Of a stretch of DNA of 64,000 nt, positions 36,942-46,093 are shown piece by piece (position 1 is the stretch's first letter; every line of letters begins with the position of its first letter). Below the pieces are notes generated by a model, which made no database searches, was not told where the DNA came from, and saw only the letters and a program-made list of their open reading frames with translations. Source of the DNA: Maridesulfovibrio hydrothermalis AM13 = DSM 14728. GTDB lineage: Bacteria > Desulfobacterota > Desulfovibrionia > Desulfovibrionales > Desulfovibrionaceae. The DNA is taken from positions 2,389,370 through 2,453,369 of the forward strand of contig NC_020055.1 of assembly GCF_000331025.1 (NCBI RefSeq). The letters run 5' to 3'. Position numbers and translations under genes: made by a program.

Positions 36942-36972
36942 TTTCAAAATGTTATGGTATTACATTTTGAAA
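36942..36972. promoter_or_regulatory. Inverted repeat upstream of the permease gene, operator candidate
   Basis: TTTCAAAATGT (36942-36952) and ACATTTTGAAA (36962-36972) are perfect inverted copies spaced by nine bases. The symmetry and spacing suit a dimeric repressor, and the place (45-75 bases before the permease start) suits an operator. It lies in the 465-bp gene-free stretch 36898-37362. That stretch also holds a perfect 7-bp hairpin GACTTTG/CAAAGTC at 36986-37005 and the terminator of the binding-protein gene. Confidence 0.5.
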
Positions 36973-37305
36973 CTGGAAGCTGATAGACTTTGAAGTTGCA
37001 AAGTCAGGCTTTCTAAAGGAGTCCGGGGAGGTGTGGGGTAGAGATTTAAAAAAACTTCAATCCACTGTAAGTTATATTGTTTTAAAGACATTGTTTTAAC
37101 TTGCATGCAAGCTGACCGGCTTCGGTTGAAACTGTCTTTTGTTCGTTTTTATAAAATCCGGCAAAGTTCTGTGTATATATTTTTATCTGAAGCGAACCAT
37201 TTATAAATTTCGGGCGGGTCCAGAAATCTTTTTAAAAAATCCTTTGCTCCTTGAAGAGGCTGCCGAAAGCATGCCTTAACATTGATTTATAAAATATACA
37301 CAAAA

Positions 37306-37331
37306 AAAGGCGCAGAATGTACTGCGCCTTT
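37306..37331 (-). terminator. Terminator after the ABC substrate-binding gene
   Basis: AAAGGCGCAG and CTGCGCCTTT form a perfect 10-bp stem with a 6-base loop. On the minus strand the stem is followed by a T run (37302-37308). It lies 31 bases past the stop of the binding-protein gene and would separate it from the permease and ATPase. Confidence 0.85.
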
Positions 37332-37362
37332 AACTTTATTCTTTGGATTTGGCAAATAGTGC

Positions 37363-38313
37363 TTACTTGATAACCTCATCAGCTCTATCCATAACATGGC
37401 TGGGAATTTCAACTCCCATCTGCGCTGCTGCTTTTTCGTTTATGAAAAGGCGCAGATTTTGGAGCGATTCAACGGGCATGTCTATCGGCTTGGCGTTACC
37501 GGACAGGATGCGTGCGGCCATGTCAGCGGTTTGCATCCCCATGCGGTAGTAGTCAAGGGCCAGAGCCGCCACTGTTCCGCGTCTGACTGAATCTGTATCT
37601 GCGGAGAAAAGAGGCAGTTTGTTCTGGCGGCAGACTTTGATAGCTGCTTCAAGACCGGAAACGACCGTGTTGTCTAGAGGGATGTAGATTGCTTCACATT
37701 TGCCGACCAGACTTTTGGCAGCCTGATAAACTCCGCTGGAGTTGGCGATGGAGGCTTCTTCGACCTTGATTCCGAAGTCTTTGCAGACATCTTTAAGTAT
37801 GCTGGTGAGAACTACTGAGTTGGCTTCTCCCGCATTATAGATGGTTCCAATTGTTTTTACGCCGGGTATGAATTCTTTTATCAGTTCAACCTGACGAAGC
37901 ACCGGACTCAGGTCGGTCATACCGGTGATGTTTTTACCGGGCTGCATCAGGCTTTTCACAAGACCTGCGGCTACTGGGTCGGTTACCCCTGTGAAAAGTA
38001 TGGGAATATCCTTAATCTTCTGGGCTACTGCCTGTGAAGAGGGAGTTGTGATGGCCAGTATCAATTCGGGGTTTTCACCTTTAATCTGGTTGGCAATTTG
38101 AACGTTTGTGGCCTGATTGCCTTGAGCTATGTGCTCACTGTATATAACATCAATGCCGGATTGCTTGAGACGGTCTTTGAACCCCTCCCGCATGGCATCA
38201 AGTGACGGATGCTCAACAATTTGAGTGATAGAAACAGTGTAGGTCTGCGCAGAATGGATTACGGGAACCGCAATCATGAACAGTAAAACTAGGAATAGGA
38301 GGATTTTTTTCAT
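37363..38313 (-). CDS. ABC substrate-binding protein, TrpX-type (PF04392)
   Basis: The 316-residue periplasmic protein has a signal peptide (residues 1-21, ending IHSAQ) and the PF04392 pattern. Visible segments are VSITQIVEHPSLDAMREGFKD, LILAITTPSSQAV, LFTGVTDPVAAGLV, GMTDL and IYIPLDNTVVS. It delivers substrate, possibly tryptophan or another amino acid, to the permease/ATPase pair encoded downstream. Unusually, a terminator and 465 bp separate it from them. Confidence 0.9.
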   Translation of the reverse strand: MKKILLFLVLLFMIAVPVIHSAQTYTVSITQIVEHPSLDAMREGFKDRLKQSGIDVIYSEHIAQGNQATNVQIANQIKGENPELILAITTPSSQAVAQKIKDIPILFTGVTDPVAAGLVKSLMQPGKNITGMTDLSPVLRQVELIKEFIPGVKTIGTIYNAGEANSVVLTSILKDVCKDFGIKVEEASIANSSGVYQAAKSLVGKCEAIYIPLDNTVVSGLEAAIKVCRQNKLPLFSADTDSVRRGTVAALALDYYRMGMQTADMAARILSGNAKPIDMPVESLQNLRLFINEKAAAQMGVEIPSHVMDRADEVIK

Positions 38314-38475
38314 CCTGATACAACCTTTTTTGCTGAGATTTATATTAACTATTATTTGGCCTTAAAATGTACTTAAGTCAAGAAAAGACCCGAATTATTT
38401 TTATGAATTATAGATTTAGCTGCATATTAGAATGAAGCCGTATTCCGGTTCGGTAGAGAAAAGTAAAAGTGTCGA

Positions 38476-39753
38476 CTAGCCTCTGGGGTTCAGTTCTTCA
38501 ACCGGGACGATATTAATTTTTCCTTTATTTTCATTTACCCATTGTCTGATTGCTTGAAGCGTTTCTTTGTTCGGATGTCCTATAGCAATAGCCTGTCCTG
38601 TTTTTTTGGCGATTTTTGCTGTTTTTGATAGTTGGTATTTGATAGCTCCGACATCTTTTACGTTATCGAGAAAGATGTTGCGTTCATACATGGTAACTCC
38701 GGCTTTACGAGCTGTTTTGCGTCCGGCACTTTTGGGAGTTGTCCTGCTGTCCAGAAAAAACAGTTTGTTTCTGCGGAGTTCAGTCATCACCGCACTCATG
38801 CCGGCGTAGTCTTCAGTGAATAGTGATCCCATATGGTTATTAAGACCTGTTGCACTCGGAATTTTGCTGACTGCCGCACGCACTCTTTTATAAATTACGG
38901 CTGAATCCATGCCGACGAGCAGGGCATCAGAGCCGGGATTGACTTTTGGGTATCCTTTAGGCTGCATCGGCAGGTGGATCATGATTTCATTGCCGTGCTT
39001 TTTGGCTAAGGCGACAGTTTTTTTCACATGTGAGCTTTTAGGCCAGATGGAAAAAGTGACATGTACGTCAAGATTTGCAAGTCCTCTGGCAAAGGCGAGG
39101 TCTTCTCCCATGTCATCGATAACGATGGCCATTTTAGGGCCGTCGGGATCAACTTTATGCGGAGCCGGCTTTTTCTTTTTAAGCGGAGCAAAGATAAAGA
39201 ACTTATGAGTAGGAACGCCATTGATACTGATCAGCCAGCTGTCAGGGGCAATTTCATGAACTGTTGCATTCGCCACTGCTTCTTTAAGTTCAGCTTTAAC
39301 CTTTGCAATAAAACTTTTCTTGTCTCCTTTGTAGGGGAAACGAAGCTGTTGAAAATGAAAATCCCGTCCCTGATGCTCCTTGAGAGTTACATCTTCAAGC
39401 TTCAGGTCGCTCATGGAGATTTTAGCAGCCTTTAACGTGTTGATAAGAGTCAGGTCAACCTGCTTTACCAGATCATCAAGATAGCCTTGTGTAGGCTCTT
39501 CATAAAGTGCTGCCGGATTTTGTTGCGAAGTCTCAGATTGCTGCTCTGTCTGCTGTTCTTGTACCGTTTTTTGCAAATCAGCATTTGTCTCCGATGATTC
39601 GGAGACAATGAGTGCAATGACGAGACAAATGCATGCCGCGGCTGCAACAGTGAGCGCTGCGATTCCTGCCGGTTTGAACAGATAAGCCCGAATTCCCGAT
39701 TTTTCAACCGGGAGTTCAGGCTTATCGTTATTTTCCGAAGTATTATTTTCCAC
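38476..39753 (-). CDS. Divergent polysaccharide deacetylase family protein (YibQ-like)
   Basis: The 425-residue protein has a membrane anchor near residues 30-52 and a low-complexity EQQTEQQSETSQQ linker. A mid region (about 75-200) and a C-terminal divergent polysaccharide deacetylase domain (about 205-420) follow. The catalytic-type residues are in MAIVIDDMGEDL, IMIHLPMQP, NNHMGS, FLDSRTTPKS and AIGHPNKETL. The start is GTG at 39753 with AAGG nine bases upstream. It lies 17 bases after ctpA and downstream of envC; the envC-ctpA-deacetylase cluster is common in Gram-negatives and points to peptidoglycan remodelling. Confidence 0.9.
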   Translation of the reverse strand: MENNTSENNDKPELPVEKSGIRAYLFKPAGIAALTVAAAACICLVIALIVSESSETNADLQKTVQEQQTEQQSETSQQNPAALYEEPTQGYLDDLVKQVDLTLINTLKAAKISMSDLKLEDVTLKEHQGRDFHFQQLRFPYKGDKKSFIAKVKAELKEAVANATVHEIAPDSWLISINGVPTHKFFIFAPLKKKKPAPHKVDPDGPKMAIVIDDMGEDLAFARGLANLDVHVTFSIWPKSSHVKKTVALAKKHGNEIMIHLPMQPKGYPKVNPGSDALLVGMDSAVIYKRVRAAVSKIPSATGLNNHMGSLFTEDYAGMSAVMTELRRNKLFFLDSRTTPKSAGRKTARKAGVTMYERNIFLDNVKDVGAIKYQLSKTAKIAKKTGQAIAIGHPNKETLQAIRQWVNENKGKINIVPVEELNPRG

Positions 39754-39770
39754 TTCAGTAGACCTTAAGT

Positions 39771-41048
39771 TTATTTGATTTCTTTAAGACGGGGCAGCTG
39801 TTTCACCAGTTGCAGGCTCAGCCTGATCTGATTGTCTCTTTCAAGCATTTTTTTGGCTTTTTCGTCTTGTTTTTTCTTACTTTTCTTGCCGTCACCACTG
39901 TTTTCAAGATGTCTGTTCAAGTCTTTTTCACGGACGATAAAACTATCATCCTTCTCGTTATCCACTTTGGGTGGAACGAAAGGATAAATGATATCAGGCT
40001 CAATTCCTTCGGCTTGAATGGAGCGTCCGCTTGGTGTGTAGTAAAGAGCTGTGGTCAGTTTGATACCGGACCCGTCAGGCATCGGGATAATGGTTTGTAC
40101 TGAACCTTTACCGAAAGAGCGTTCTCCTACCAGCAGTGCGCGGTCATGATCTTTGAGTGCTCCGGCAACAATTTCAGAAGCGGAAGCAGATCCGGCGTTG
40201 ATTAAAGTAACAATAGGAACAACAACATCATTGGCTTTTTCTTTAGCATTGTAATTAACACGACCTGCTTTATTACGCCCTTCAATATATACGATGAGTC
40301 CTTCATCTATAAAGGTATCAGCAACGGAGACAGCTTGAGTAAGCAGGCCGCCGGGGTTGTTGCGCAGGTCAAGAACGATCCCTTTAAGTGTATGGGATTT
40401 TTTGTATTTTTTAAGTGCACTGTGCATTTCACGGGTGGTGTTCTCATTGAAACGCGTCAGTCTGAGGTAGAGGTAACCGTCCTCAAGCTCTTGGTTCTTG
40501 ACACTTTTAATCTGAATTGAGCCGCGAGTAATGGTTACTTTTTTAGGCTTGTTGGCATCTTTGTGCAGGATGGTCAGAATCACATCTGTACCGCGTTTGC
40601 CGCGAATTTTGCCTACTGCCTCCATCAGTGAAATGGACTGGGTGGAATCTCCATCTATTTCGAGGATCAGGTCACCGGGTTTGAGTCCAGCTTTGTAGGC
40701 TGGTGTATCTTCAATGGGGGATATGACGGTAAGGCGTCCCTTTTCCATGCTGATTTCAATGCCTATGCCGCTGAATTCACCGCTGGTAGATTCCTGCATT
40801 TCTTTGAAATCATTGGTAGAAAGAAAAGTGGAATGGGGGTCAAGCTGTTCGAGCATACCTTTTACGGCATCATCAACCAGTTCTTTGCGGGATATGTCCT
40901 TTACGTAATTATGTTCAACCAGATCCAGTACCTGAGAGAATCTGCGCAGAGGTTCAAAGCGGTCTTTATCAACAGCTTGAGTTGGTTGCGGTGCAACGGA
41001 AATTACGAACAGGGAGATGATGGCTATCATCCACAAAGATTTTCTCAT
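39771..41048 (-). CDS. ctpA: S41 carboxyl-terminal processing protease
   Basis: CtpA is an exported protease that trims envelope proteins from their C-termini. The 425-residue protein has a signal peptide (1-25, ending TQAVD) and a PDZ domain (about 95-180, GIGIEISMEKGRLTVI...GLKPGDLILEIDG). The S41 catalytic core has the serine in AGSASASEIVAGAL and the lysine in SFGKGSVQT. A charged lysine-rich region lies near residues 380-395. It sits between envC and the divergent deacetylase gene, and EnvC-type activators are known protease partners. Confidence 0.95.
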   Translation of the reverse strand: MRKSLWMIAIISLFVISVAPQPTQAVDKDRFEPLRRFSQVLDLVEHNYVKDISRKELVDDAVKGMLEQLDPHSTFLSTNDFKEMQESTSGEFSGIGIEISMEKGRLTVISPIEDTPAYKAGLKPGDLILEIDGDSTQSISLMEAVGKIRGKRGTDVILTILHKDANKPKKVTITRGSIQIKSVKNQELEDGYLYLRLTRFNENTTREMHSALKKYKKSHTLKGIVLDLRNNPGGLLTQAVSVADTFIDEGLIVYIEGRNKAGRVNYNAKEKANDVVVPIVTLINAGSASASEIVAGALKDHDRALLVGERSFGKGSVQTIIPMPDGSGIKLTTALYYTPSGRSIQAEGIEPDIIYPFVPPKVDNEKDDSFIVREKDLNRHLENSGDGKKSKKKQDEKAKKMLERDNQIRLSLQLVKQLPRLKEIK

Positions 41049-41097
41049 TTGTTCCTCCAGCGTGGTAAATGCTGTATCTTGCTAAAGATATTAAATA

Positions 41098-42222
41098 TTA
41101 TTTTCGGGAAAGCCATTTTTGCGGGTTAACGGGTTTTTGATGAAACCGCAGTTCGAAATAGAGTCCGGTTTCTTTCAGTTTAGGGTAATACCCTGTTTTT
41201 CCGATAATTTCATCTTTTTCAACTTCCTGTCCGGTTTTAACAAAGCTCTCCGCTAAATAAGCGTACAGGGAGTAATAATTATATCCGTGATAAAGGATAA
41301 CAACCCGTCCAAAGCCTCTTAAGGTGTCATTATGAACTACTTTACCCCAGAAAATGGACTTTACATCTACGTTTCCGGTGGTCTGGATTCCTTCCCCCCG
41401 TACTGGCGGTTTGGCAGAAAGGTTGAACCGGATTTTTGTACTGCCTTCGCAAGGGCGGGGCAATGAACCTTTGAAATTTAAAAACTTTTTACTGGTTAAG
41501 CTTTTGAGTTTGTAATTCAGTTTGTTGATTGTTTCAAGAAGCCCGTTTACTTCCTGCTCCCTGCTGATTTTTAAAGACCTGATGCTGCGTATTCCTGAGA
41601 GCAGGCTTAATTTATCTTTCAGAAGGGCGTCTTTGGTTTTGTTAATCTGCGCAAGTGTGTTTTCTGCCTTGATACGCAGTTCTTTTTGGACTTGAATATT
41701 CTGTGATATTTCGTCAGCTTTATTCTGAGCTTTGCCAAGTTCTATTTTTGTGTCCTTATAAATTGAAGCAAGCCAGACAAAATTTCGGTCAGCACTTTCC
41801 CAGTCCGAGAGAGCGCCGAATTTATTTTCAAGTTTCCGGGAGTGAACAGGCCAGAGTTTTGTCAGCATTCCTTTAAGTTCGGCAATGATATCTTTCAGTT
41901 CGTCTTCAAGTATTCTATGGTCAGCCTGCGCCGCGGTCTCATCTTCTATGATTGCAGCAAGCTGATCTTCCTGCCTGAAAAGTTCCCGTTCGACATTAAT
42001 GATGCGGTCTTCGATTGCAGCAAGTTCACCGAACATGTTGCGCTCTTCACGGGTAAGCTTTAAAAGCTCTCTTTTTTGTTTTTTTACGGTCTGCTTTGTG
42101 TCCTTGATTTCATCCTTAATTCTGCTCACAGCTGAATCCTGCGCAAATGCAGGTCCAGAGCATATTGCAACATGCAGCAGTACCGTAATTGTGATGAATA
42201 TTTTTTTTAAAGAGTAGGACAT
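41098..42222 (-). CDS. envC: Murein hydrolase activator EnvC-like protein
   Basis: EnvC-type proteins activate amidases that split septal peptidoglycan. The 374-residue protein has a signal peptide (1-27), two long coiled-coil stretches (about 30-250) and a C-terminal LytM/M23 domain (about 270-372). In the LytM domain FGRVVILYHGYNYYSLYAYL, GQEVEKDEIIGKTG and LYFELRFHQKPVNPQKWL are preserved. The GxHxGxD metal motif of active M23 enzymes is absent, as in EnvC. It heads the envC-ctpA-deacetylase group. Confidence 0.92.
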   Translation of the reverse strand: MSYSLKKIFITITVLLHVAICSGPAFAQDSAVSRIKDEIKDTKQTVKKQKRELLKLTREERNMFGELAAIEDRIINVERELFRQEDQLAAIIEDETAAQADHRILEDELKDIIAELKGMLTKLWPVHSRKLENKFGALSDWESADRNFVWLASIYKDTKIELGKAQNKADEISQNIQVQKELRIKAENTLAQINKTKDALLKDKLSLLSGIRSIRSLKISREQEVNGLLETINKLNYKLKSLTSKKFLNFKGSLPRPCEGSTKIRFNLSAKPPVRGEGIQTTGNVDVKSIFWGKVVHNDTLRGFGRVVILYHGYNYYSLYAYLAESFVKTGQEVEKDEIIGKTGYYPKLKETGLYFELRFHQKPVNPQKWLSRK

Positions 42223-42232
42223 AAATTTAAAA

Positions 42233-42886
42233 TCAGTTTTCCATAAATTTATTTAAAGGGCATTTTTCGCAGTCCGGAGAAGTTTTTTTGCACCAGTTTT
42301 TTGCCGTCATCACTATCAATGCATGATATTCATTAAAAAGATTCACATCATGACTCAGTACATCCATGAAGAATTCCTGTAATTCGTGGTAGTCTATTTC
42401 TTCGTGAACCAGCATATGCCGGTTAAATATTCTTCGCGTATAAGCATCCACCACAAATACAGGTTTATTTAAAGCATACAGTAAAATAGAATCTGCCGTT
42501 TCCGGTCCGATTCCTTTAACCTCCAGCAGTTTTTCACGAAGTTCATAAGTTTCTACTGTTTCAAGGTCTGTGATACACTCTGCTGAATTCCGGCTGAGAA
42601 AATCAAGGAAATTATTGAGTCTTGCCGCTTTCATACGGAAAAAACCTGACGGGCGGATAAGTTCCTGCAACTTTTCCTCAGAAAATTTACGCAGTCCCTG
42701 CATGGTAAGCCCGTCGTGATCTCTAAGATTGTTGATAGCCTTTTGAGCGTTGCTCCAGTTAGTATTCTGAACCAGAATGGCTCCTATGGCTATTTCAAAA
42801 GGGCTGTCGCCGGGCCACCAGTTACACGGTCCTATCCGGTCAGACAGGGCCGCAAAATAATCCATCAAAATTGTCTCTCTGTTCAT
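42233..42886 (-). CDS. HhH-GPD DNA glycosylase, MagIII-like
   Basis: The 217-residue protein is in the endonuclease III superfamily with the helix-hairpin-helix EVKGIGPETADSIL and catalytic aspartate D147 (VVDAYTRRIF). The lysine that gives endonuclease III its lyase activity (GRKTA) is replaced by E129. The [4Fe-4S] motif is incomplete: C199, C206 and C209 are present, but the fourth position is M215. This pattern fits the monofunctional 3-methyladenine glycosylase MagIII group rather than Nth. GGAGG lies nine bases before the ATG. It precedes envC by 10 bases. Confidence 0.82.
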   Translation of the reverse strand: MNRETILMDYFAALSDRIGPCNWWPGDSPFEIAIGAILVQNTNWSNAQKAINNLRDHDGLTMQGLRKFSEEKLQELIRPSGFFRMKAARLNNFLDFLSRNSAECITDLETVETYELREKLLEVKGIGPETADSILLYALNKPVFVVDAYTRRIFNRHMLVHEEIDYHELQEFFMDVLSHDVNLFNEYHALIVMTAKNWCKKTSPDCEKCPLNKFMEN

Positions 42887-43042
42887 CGTAGGACGCCTCC
42901 GGCGATTCTGCGAGGACTCTCCTCCGGACGGGCGAATTAAAAAGAGGCCGCGCCTTCCGGAGTGAGAAATAATTAATACTTAAAAGAGCTGAGCGCATCA
43001 GGCCTCAGCAGGTAGGGCTGCTGACAGTCGTATGTATTAAAA

Positions 43043-43909
43043 TTATTCGTCAACAGTTCCTGTGTTCTCCCAAAGCAGTCCGGCCCATTCCCCTTGAATA
43101 AATATTTCAGGTGCCGGCAGTCCTGCTTCGATGTATGCCGCAGCTACCTTTTCAGCCTGTTCGTTTAAAATACCTGAAAGGATAAGGATGGAGTTCTTTT
43201 TAAGCCGTGCTGTGACAGCAGGACAGAGTTCTATCAGCGGGCCGGAGAGGATGTTGGCTACCACGAGATCGTATTTCAGGCTGGCATCGATGCAGTCCGC
43301 GCTTCCCACTGAGAGGGTGATACCTTGAATATTATTATTCTCGATATTTTCACGGGCGCAGACAATGGACTGGGGATCGATATCAACCCCGACTCCTTTT
43401 ATGCCCAGCTTAGCGAGGGCGATGGCAAGAATTGCTGATCCTGTACCCAGATCAAAGAATTCCATACCGGGATTCAGCCTGCCTTCTTTTGCCAGTTTGC
43501 TGATCAGCTCAAGGCAAAGCGCAGTGGTTGGATGGCCGCCTGTACCGAATGCCATTTTGGGTTCGATGATGATATGGGTTTTACCTTCGGTCTTTTTTTC
43601 AAGCAGCCACGGAGGCAGAATTTCAAAATCGCCGCAGGTTACCGGCTCGAAGAATTCTTTCCATGCAAGGCCCCAGTTTTCATCTTCTATTTCTTCACTT
43701 ACACATCCTGAATCAGGCCAGCGCATTTTGATTTCTTCTACTATTTCAGCGCCCAGAGGGTGATCTTCAAGGTGTATGGTATAGGATATGGAGTCATCGT
43801 CCTGCGGCACTTCTTCCCAACCGTGGGCAACACGTCCGCCAAGGTAAACCTGACATTCATCGCTGTCCATTTCGGAAAGATTGAACTGTATTCTAAGGAG
43901 TTTGGCCAT
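43043..43909 (-). CDS. prmA: Ribosomal protein L11 methyltransferase
   Basis: PrmA methylates lysines and the N-terminus of ribosomal protein L11 with SAM. The 288-residue protein has an N-terminal substrate-recognition domain and the conserved linker IIEPKMAFGTGGHPTT. The Rossmann motif FFDLGTGSAILAIALAKLG, GVDIDPQSIVCARENIENN and VVANILSGPL complete it. A weak GGA precedes the ATG. It is separate from the glycosylase by a 156-bp gap. Confidence 0.95.
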   Translation of the reverse strand: MAKLLRIQFNLSEMDSDECQVYLGGRVAHGWEEVPQDDDSISYTIHLEDHPLGAEIVEEIKMRWPDSGCVSEEIEDENWGLAWKEFFEPVTCGDFEILPPWLLEKKTEGKTHIIIEPKMAFGTGGHPTTALCLELISKLAKEGRLNPGMEFFDLGTGSAILAIALAKLGIKGVGVDIDPQSIVCARENIENNNIQGITLSVGSADCIDASLKYDLVVANILSGPLIELCPAVTARLKKNSILILSGILNEQAEKVAAAYIEAGLPAPEIFIQGEWAGLLWENTGTVDE

Positions 43910-43985
43910 TAAAATGATCCTTGTTAGATATATTTAAATTTGTCATGAAAATTTCTAATTACTGAAATCAGATATTTAGTAACGC

Positions 43986-44023
43986 AAAAAGCCCAACTAC
44001 TCTATAGAGTATTTGGGCTTTTT
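43986..44023. terminator. Two-part perfect hairpin terminator
   Basis: AAAAAGCCCAA pairs with TTGGGCTTTTT and encloses a perfect TACTCTA/TAGAGTA extension with single-base mismatches between. It ends the minus-strand small-protein gene at 44090 and shields prmA from upstream readthrough. Confidence 0.9.
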
Positions 44024-44089
44024 GAATCTTATTTTTTTAATCCCGATGCAGGTTGATGCAATGATTTCTGTATACTTACTGTCAGGCGA

Positions 44090-44305
44090 CTAGACGATAC
44101 GGTCAATGATATTTCCCCTGCCGGTGAGGCTGTGGATAGCTTCATCAACAACCTGCTGTTGATTTTCCTCGTGCGCTCTGAGTGCAGGATCGTCGAGGCT
44201 CGCAGCAACATGATCTTCGCGCTCTGTAGGGAGCAGGGGAGTTATGTATGTGTCTCGAACTACGCTTTCAATAGGCGTGGCAGGTGCAGTATTGTCTATT
44301 TCCAT
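44090..44305 (-). CDS. Small acidic protein (71 residues), unknown
   Basis: The 71-residue hydrophilic protein has no membrane segment, cysteine or known motif. It contains ESVVRDTYITPLLP and a charged helical stretch (REDHVAASLDD...RAHEENQQQVVDEAIHSL), ending GRGNIIDRIV. GGAGG lies eight bases before the ATG and a strong terminator follows, which supports a real gene. It stands alone between argD and prmA. Function unknown. Confidence 0.65.
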   Translation of the reverse strand: MEIDNTAPATPIESVVRDTYITPLLPTEREDHVAASLDDPALRAHEENQQQVVDEAIHSLTGRGNIIDRIV

Positions 44306-44394
44306 TTTAAATGCCTCCGGCGGCCCTCGCGGGGGACTTTAATTTATCTTTATACTACTAAAGATAAGCCTGCGACGTGGATAGGTCAAGTTTT

Positions 44395-45591
44395 CTATTC
44401 TGTCAGCAGCTCTTCAAGGGCACTGAGAAAAGCTGTCAGGTCTTCTTTCTTTATAGTCAGGGCCGGTAGAAGTCTTAAAATTGTTCCTTTGGTCAGGTTC
44501 AGGATGAAACCTTTTTCACGCAGTTTTTCAAAGATTTCATTACCGTCAAAGGTAAGCTCCACACCGAGCATTAATCCCAAACCACGGACCTCTTTAATTT
44601 TTCCGGGGTATTTATCCTGAAGTTTCAGGGCCTCAGCGGTGAAAAAGTCTCCCATTTCTGCGGCCCTTTCATCAAGTTTCTCTTCAGTCATGATGTCCAG
44701 AACTTTGGATGCGACTTTTGCAACCAGTGCTCCTCCTCCAAAAGTTGTGGCATGGCTTCCGGGAGTGAATCCTTTGGCGGTTTCCTCTGTCGCCAGCATG
44801 GCCCCCATAGGGAGTCCGTTGGCCAGTGCTTTGGCAGAGGTGAAAATATGCGGGGTTACGCCGTAATGCTGGTGTGCCCACCATTTGCCTGTTCTGCAAA
44901 GGCCGGACTGGACTTCGTCGACTATCAACAGGATATCTTTTTCTTTTACCAGATTCTGGATGGCTTTAACGTAATCTTCAGGCAGCGGTTTGATTCCGCC
45001 TTCACCTTGTATCATCTCTATCATGACAGCGGCTGTCTTGTCGGTTATTGCATTTTCAAGTGCTGCAATATCGCCTGCGGGAACGTGTATAAAACCTTCC
45101 GGAAGTGGATCAAATCCATCTTTGATAGGGCCGGTCTGTCCTGTGGCGGTCAATGTAGCTAGGGTTCTGCCGTGAAAGGAGCCGTCCAGAGTGATAATCT
45201 CGTATGCATCTCTGTTTTTTATAGTACGCATGTATCTTCTGGCCAGTTTGATGGCTGCTTCGTTGGCATCTGCGCCGGAATTGCAGAAAAATACTTTGTC
45301 AGCATCACAGGTGGCGAGGAGTTTTTCAGCGCATTCGACTTGTTCTTCCTGATAGAAAAGGTTGCTTACCTGAACGAGCTTGCGTCCTTGTTCGACCATT
45401 ACTTCTACCAGTTCTTCACGGCAATGCCCGATATTGACAACGGAGATTCCGGAAAGCAGGTCGATATATTCCTTTCCGGAAAGATCCCAGAGTCTGCTGT
45501 CTTTGGCTCTGGTTACATCAACTGGATACCGGCCATAGGTGTTGCATATGGATTTTTGTTCCTTAGCCACGAGAGAGTCATATTTATTCAT
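44395..45591 (-). CDS. argD: Acetylornithine aminotransferase
   Basis: ArgD makes N-acetylornithine in arginine synthesis (and may serve succinyl-diaminopimelate). The 398-residue class-III aminotransferase has FFCNSGADANEAAIKLARRY, DGSFHGRTLATL, DEVQSGLCRTG and the PLP lysine K254 (SAKALANGLPMGA); E. coli uses K255. The start at 45591 gives MNKYDSLV; an upstream in-frame ATG would run into dut. The ribosome binding site is weak. It follows dut by 28 bases and may be cotranscribed with it. Confidence 0.93.
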   Translation of the reverse strand: MNKYDSLVAKEQKSICNTYGRYPVDVTRAKDSRLWDLSGKEYIDLLSGISVVNIGHCREELVEVMVEQGRKLVQVSNLFYQEEQVECAEKLLATCDADKVFFCNSGADANEAAIKLARRYMRTIKNRDAYEIITLDGSFHGRTLATLTATGQTGPIKDGFDPLPEGFIHVPAGDIAALENAITDKTAAVMIEMIQGEGGIKPLPEDYVKAIQNLVKEKDILLIVDEVQSGLCRTGKWWAHQHYGVTPHIFTSAKALANGLPMGAMLATEETAKGFTPGSHATTFGGGALVAKVASKVLDIMTEEKLDERAAEMGDFFTAEALKLQDKYPGKIKEVRGLGLMLGVELTFDGNEIFEKLREKGFILNLTKGTILRLLPALTIKKEDLTAFLSALEELLTE

Positions 45592-45619
45592 GATAGTTAT
45601 CTTTATATTAGCTGAGTGA

Positions 45620-46093
45620 TTATTTTTTGCCTGTATGACCGAATCCGCCGGCTCCTCTCTGAGTTTCAGAAAGTTCTTCACTGGGGATAAGGCAGGCATG
45701 GCAGTAAGGCATGAAAACAAGCTGTGCAATGCGCTGTCCACGCTCGATTCGTCGTTTCTGCCCCGATGTGTTCAGCAGGGATACTTTGATCTCACCACGG
45801 TAATCAGGGTCAATCACTCCGACTCCCTGACTTACGGTCAGTCCGTCTTTTGTTCCCAGTCCGCTGCGGGAATAAATGAATCCGGCAATACCCGGCGCAG
45901 TGATCTCAATGGCGATGCCGGCGGGGAAAGCATATTTTTCACCGGGGTTAATCTCCACAAAGTCACTTTCGATGCAGGCACGCAAATCAACTCCGGCAGA
46001 GTTTGGTGTTGCGTAGTCCATTCCGCCGTTTTTGGCTGTGTCGTTTAGAAATTTTACTTTAACTTCAACGGGATCTGTTTGTGAGGTAATCAT
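45620..46093 (-). CDS. dut: dUTP diphosphatase
   Basis: Dut hydrolyses dUTP to dUMP, keeping uracil out of DNA and feeding thymidylate synthesis. The 157-residue trimeric-type protein shows the five motifs: SAGVDLRA, SRSGLGTKDGL, GVIDPDYRGEI, RIERGQRIAQLV and the C-terminal RGAGGFGHTG. It heads the dut-argD pair and is divergent from the glucan phosphorylase gene across 209 bp. Confidence 0.96.
   Translation of the reverse strand: MITSQTDPVEVKVKFLNDTAKNGGMDYATPNSAGVDLRACIESDFVEINPGEKYAFPAGIAIEITAPGIAGFIYSRSGLGTKDGLTVSQGVGVIDPDYRGEIKVSLLNTSGQKRRIERGQRIAQLVFMPYCHACLIPSEELSETQRGAGGFGHTGKK

Noticed and set aside
43986-44023. Possible palindromic integration or origin site
   Set aside because: Stem plus T tract directly after a gene is fully explained as a terminator.
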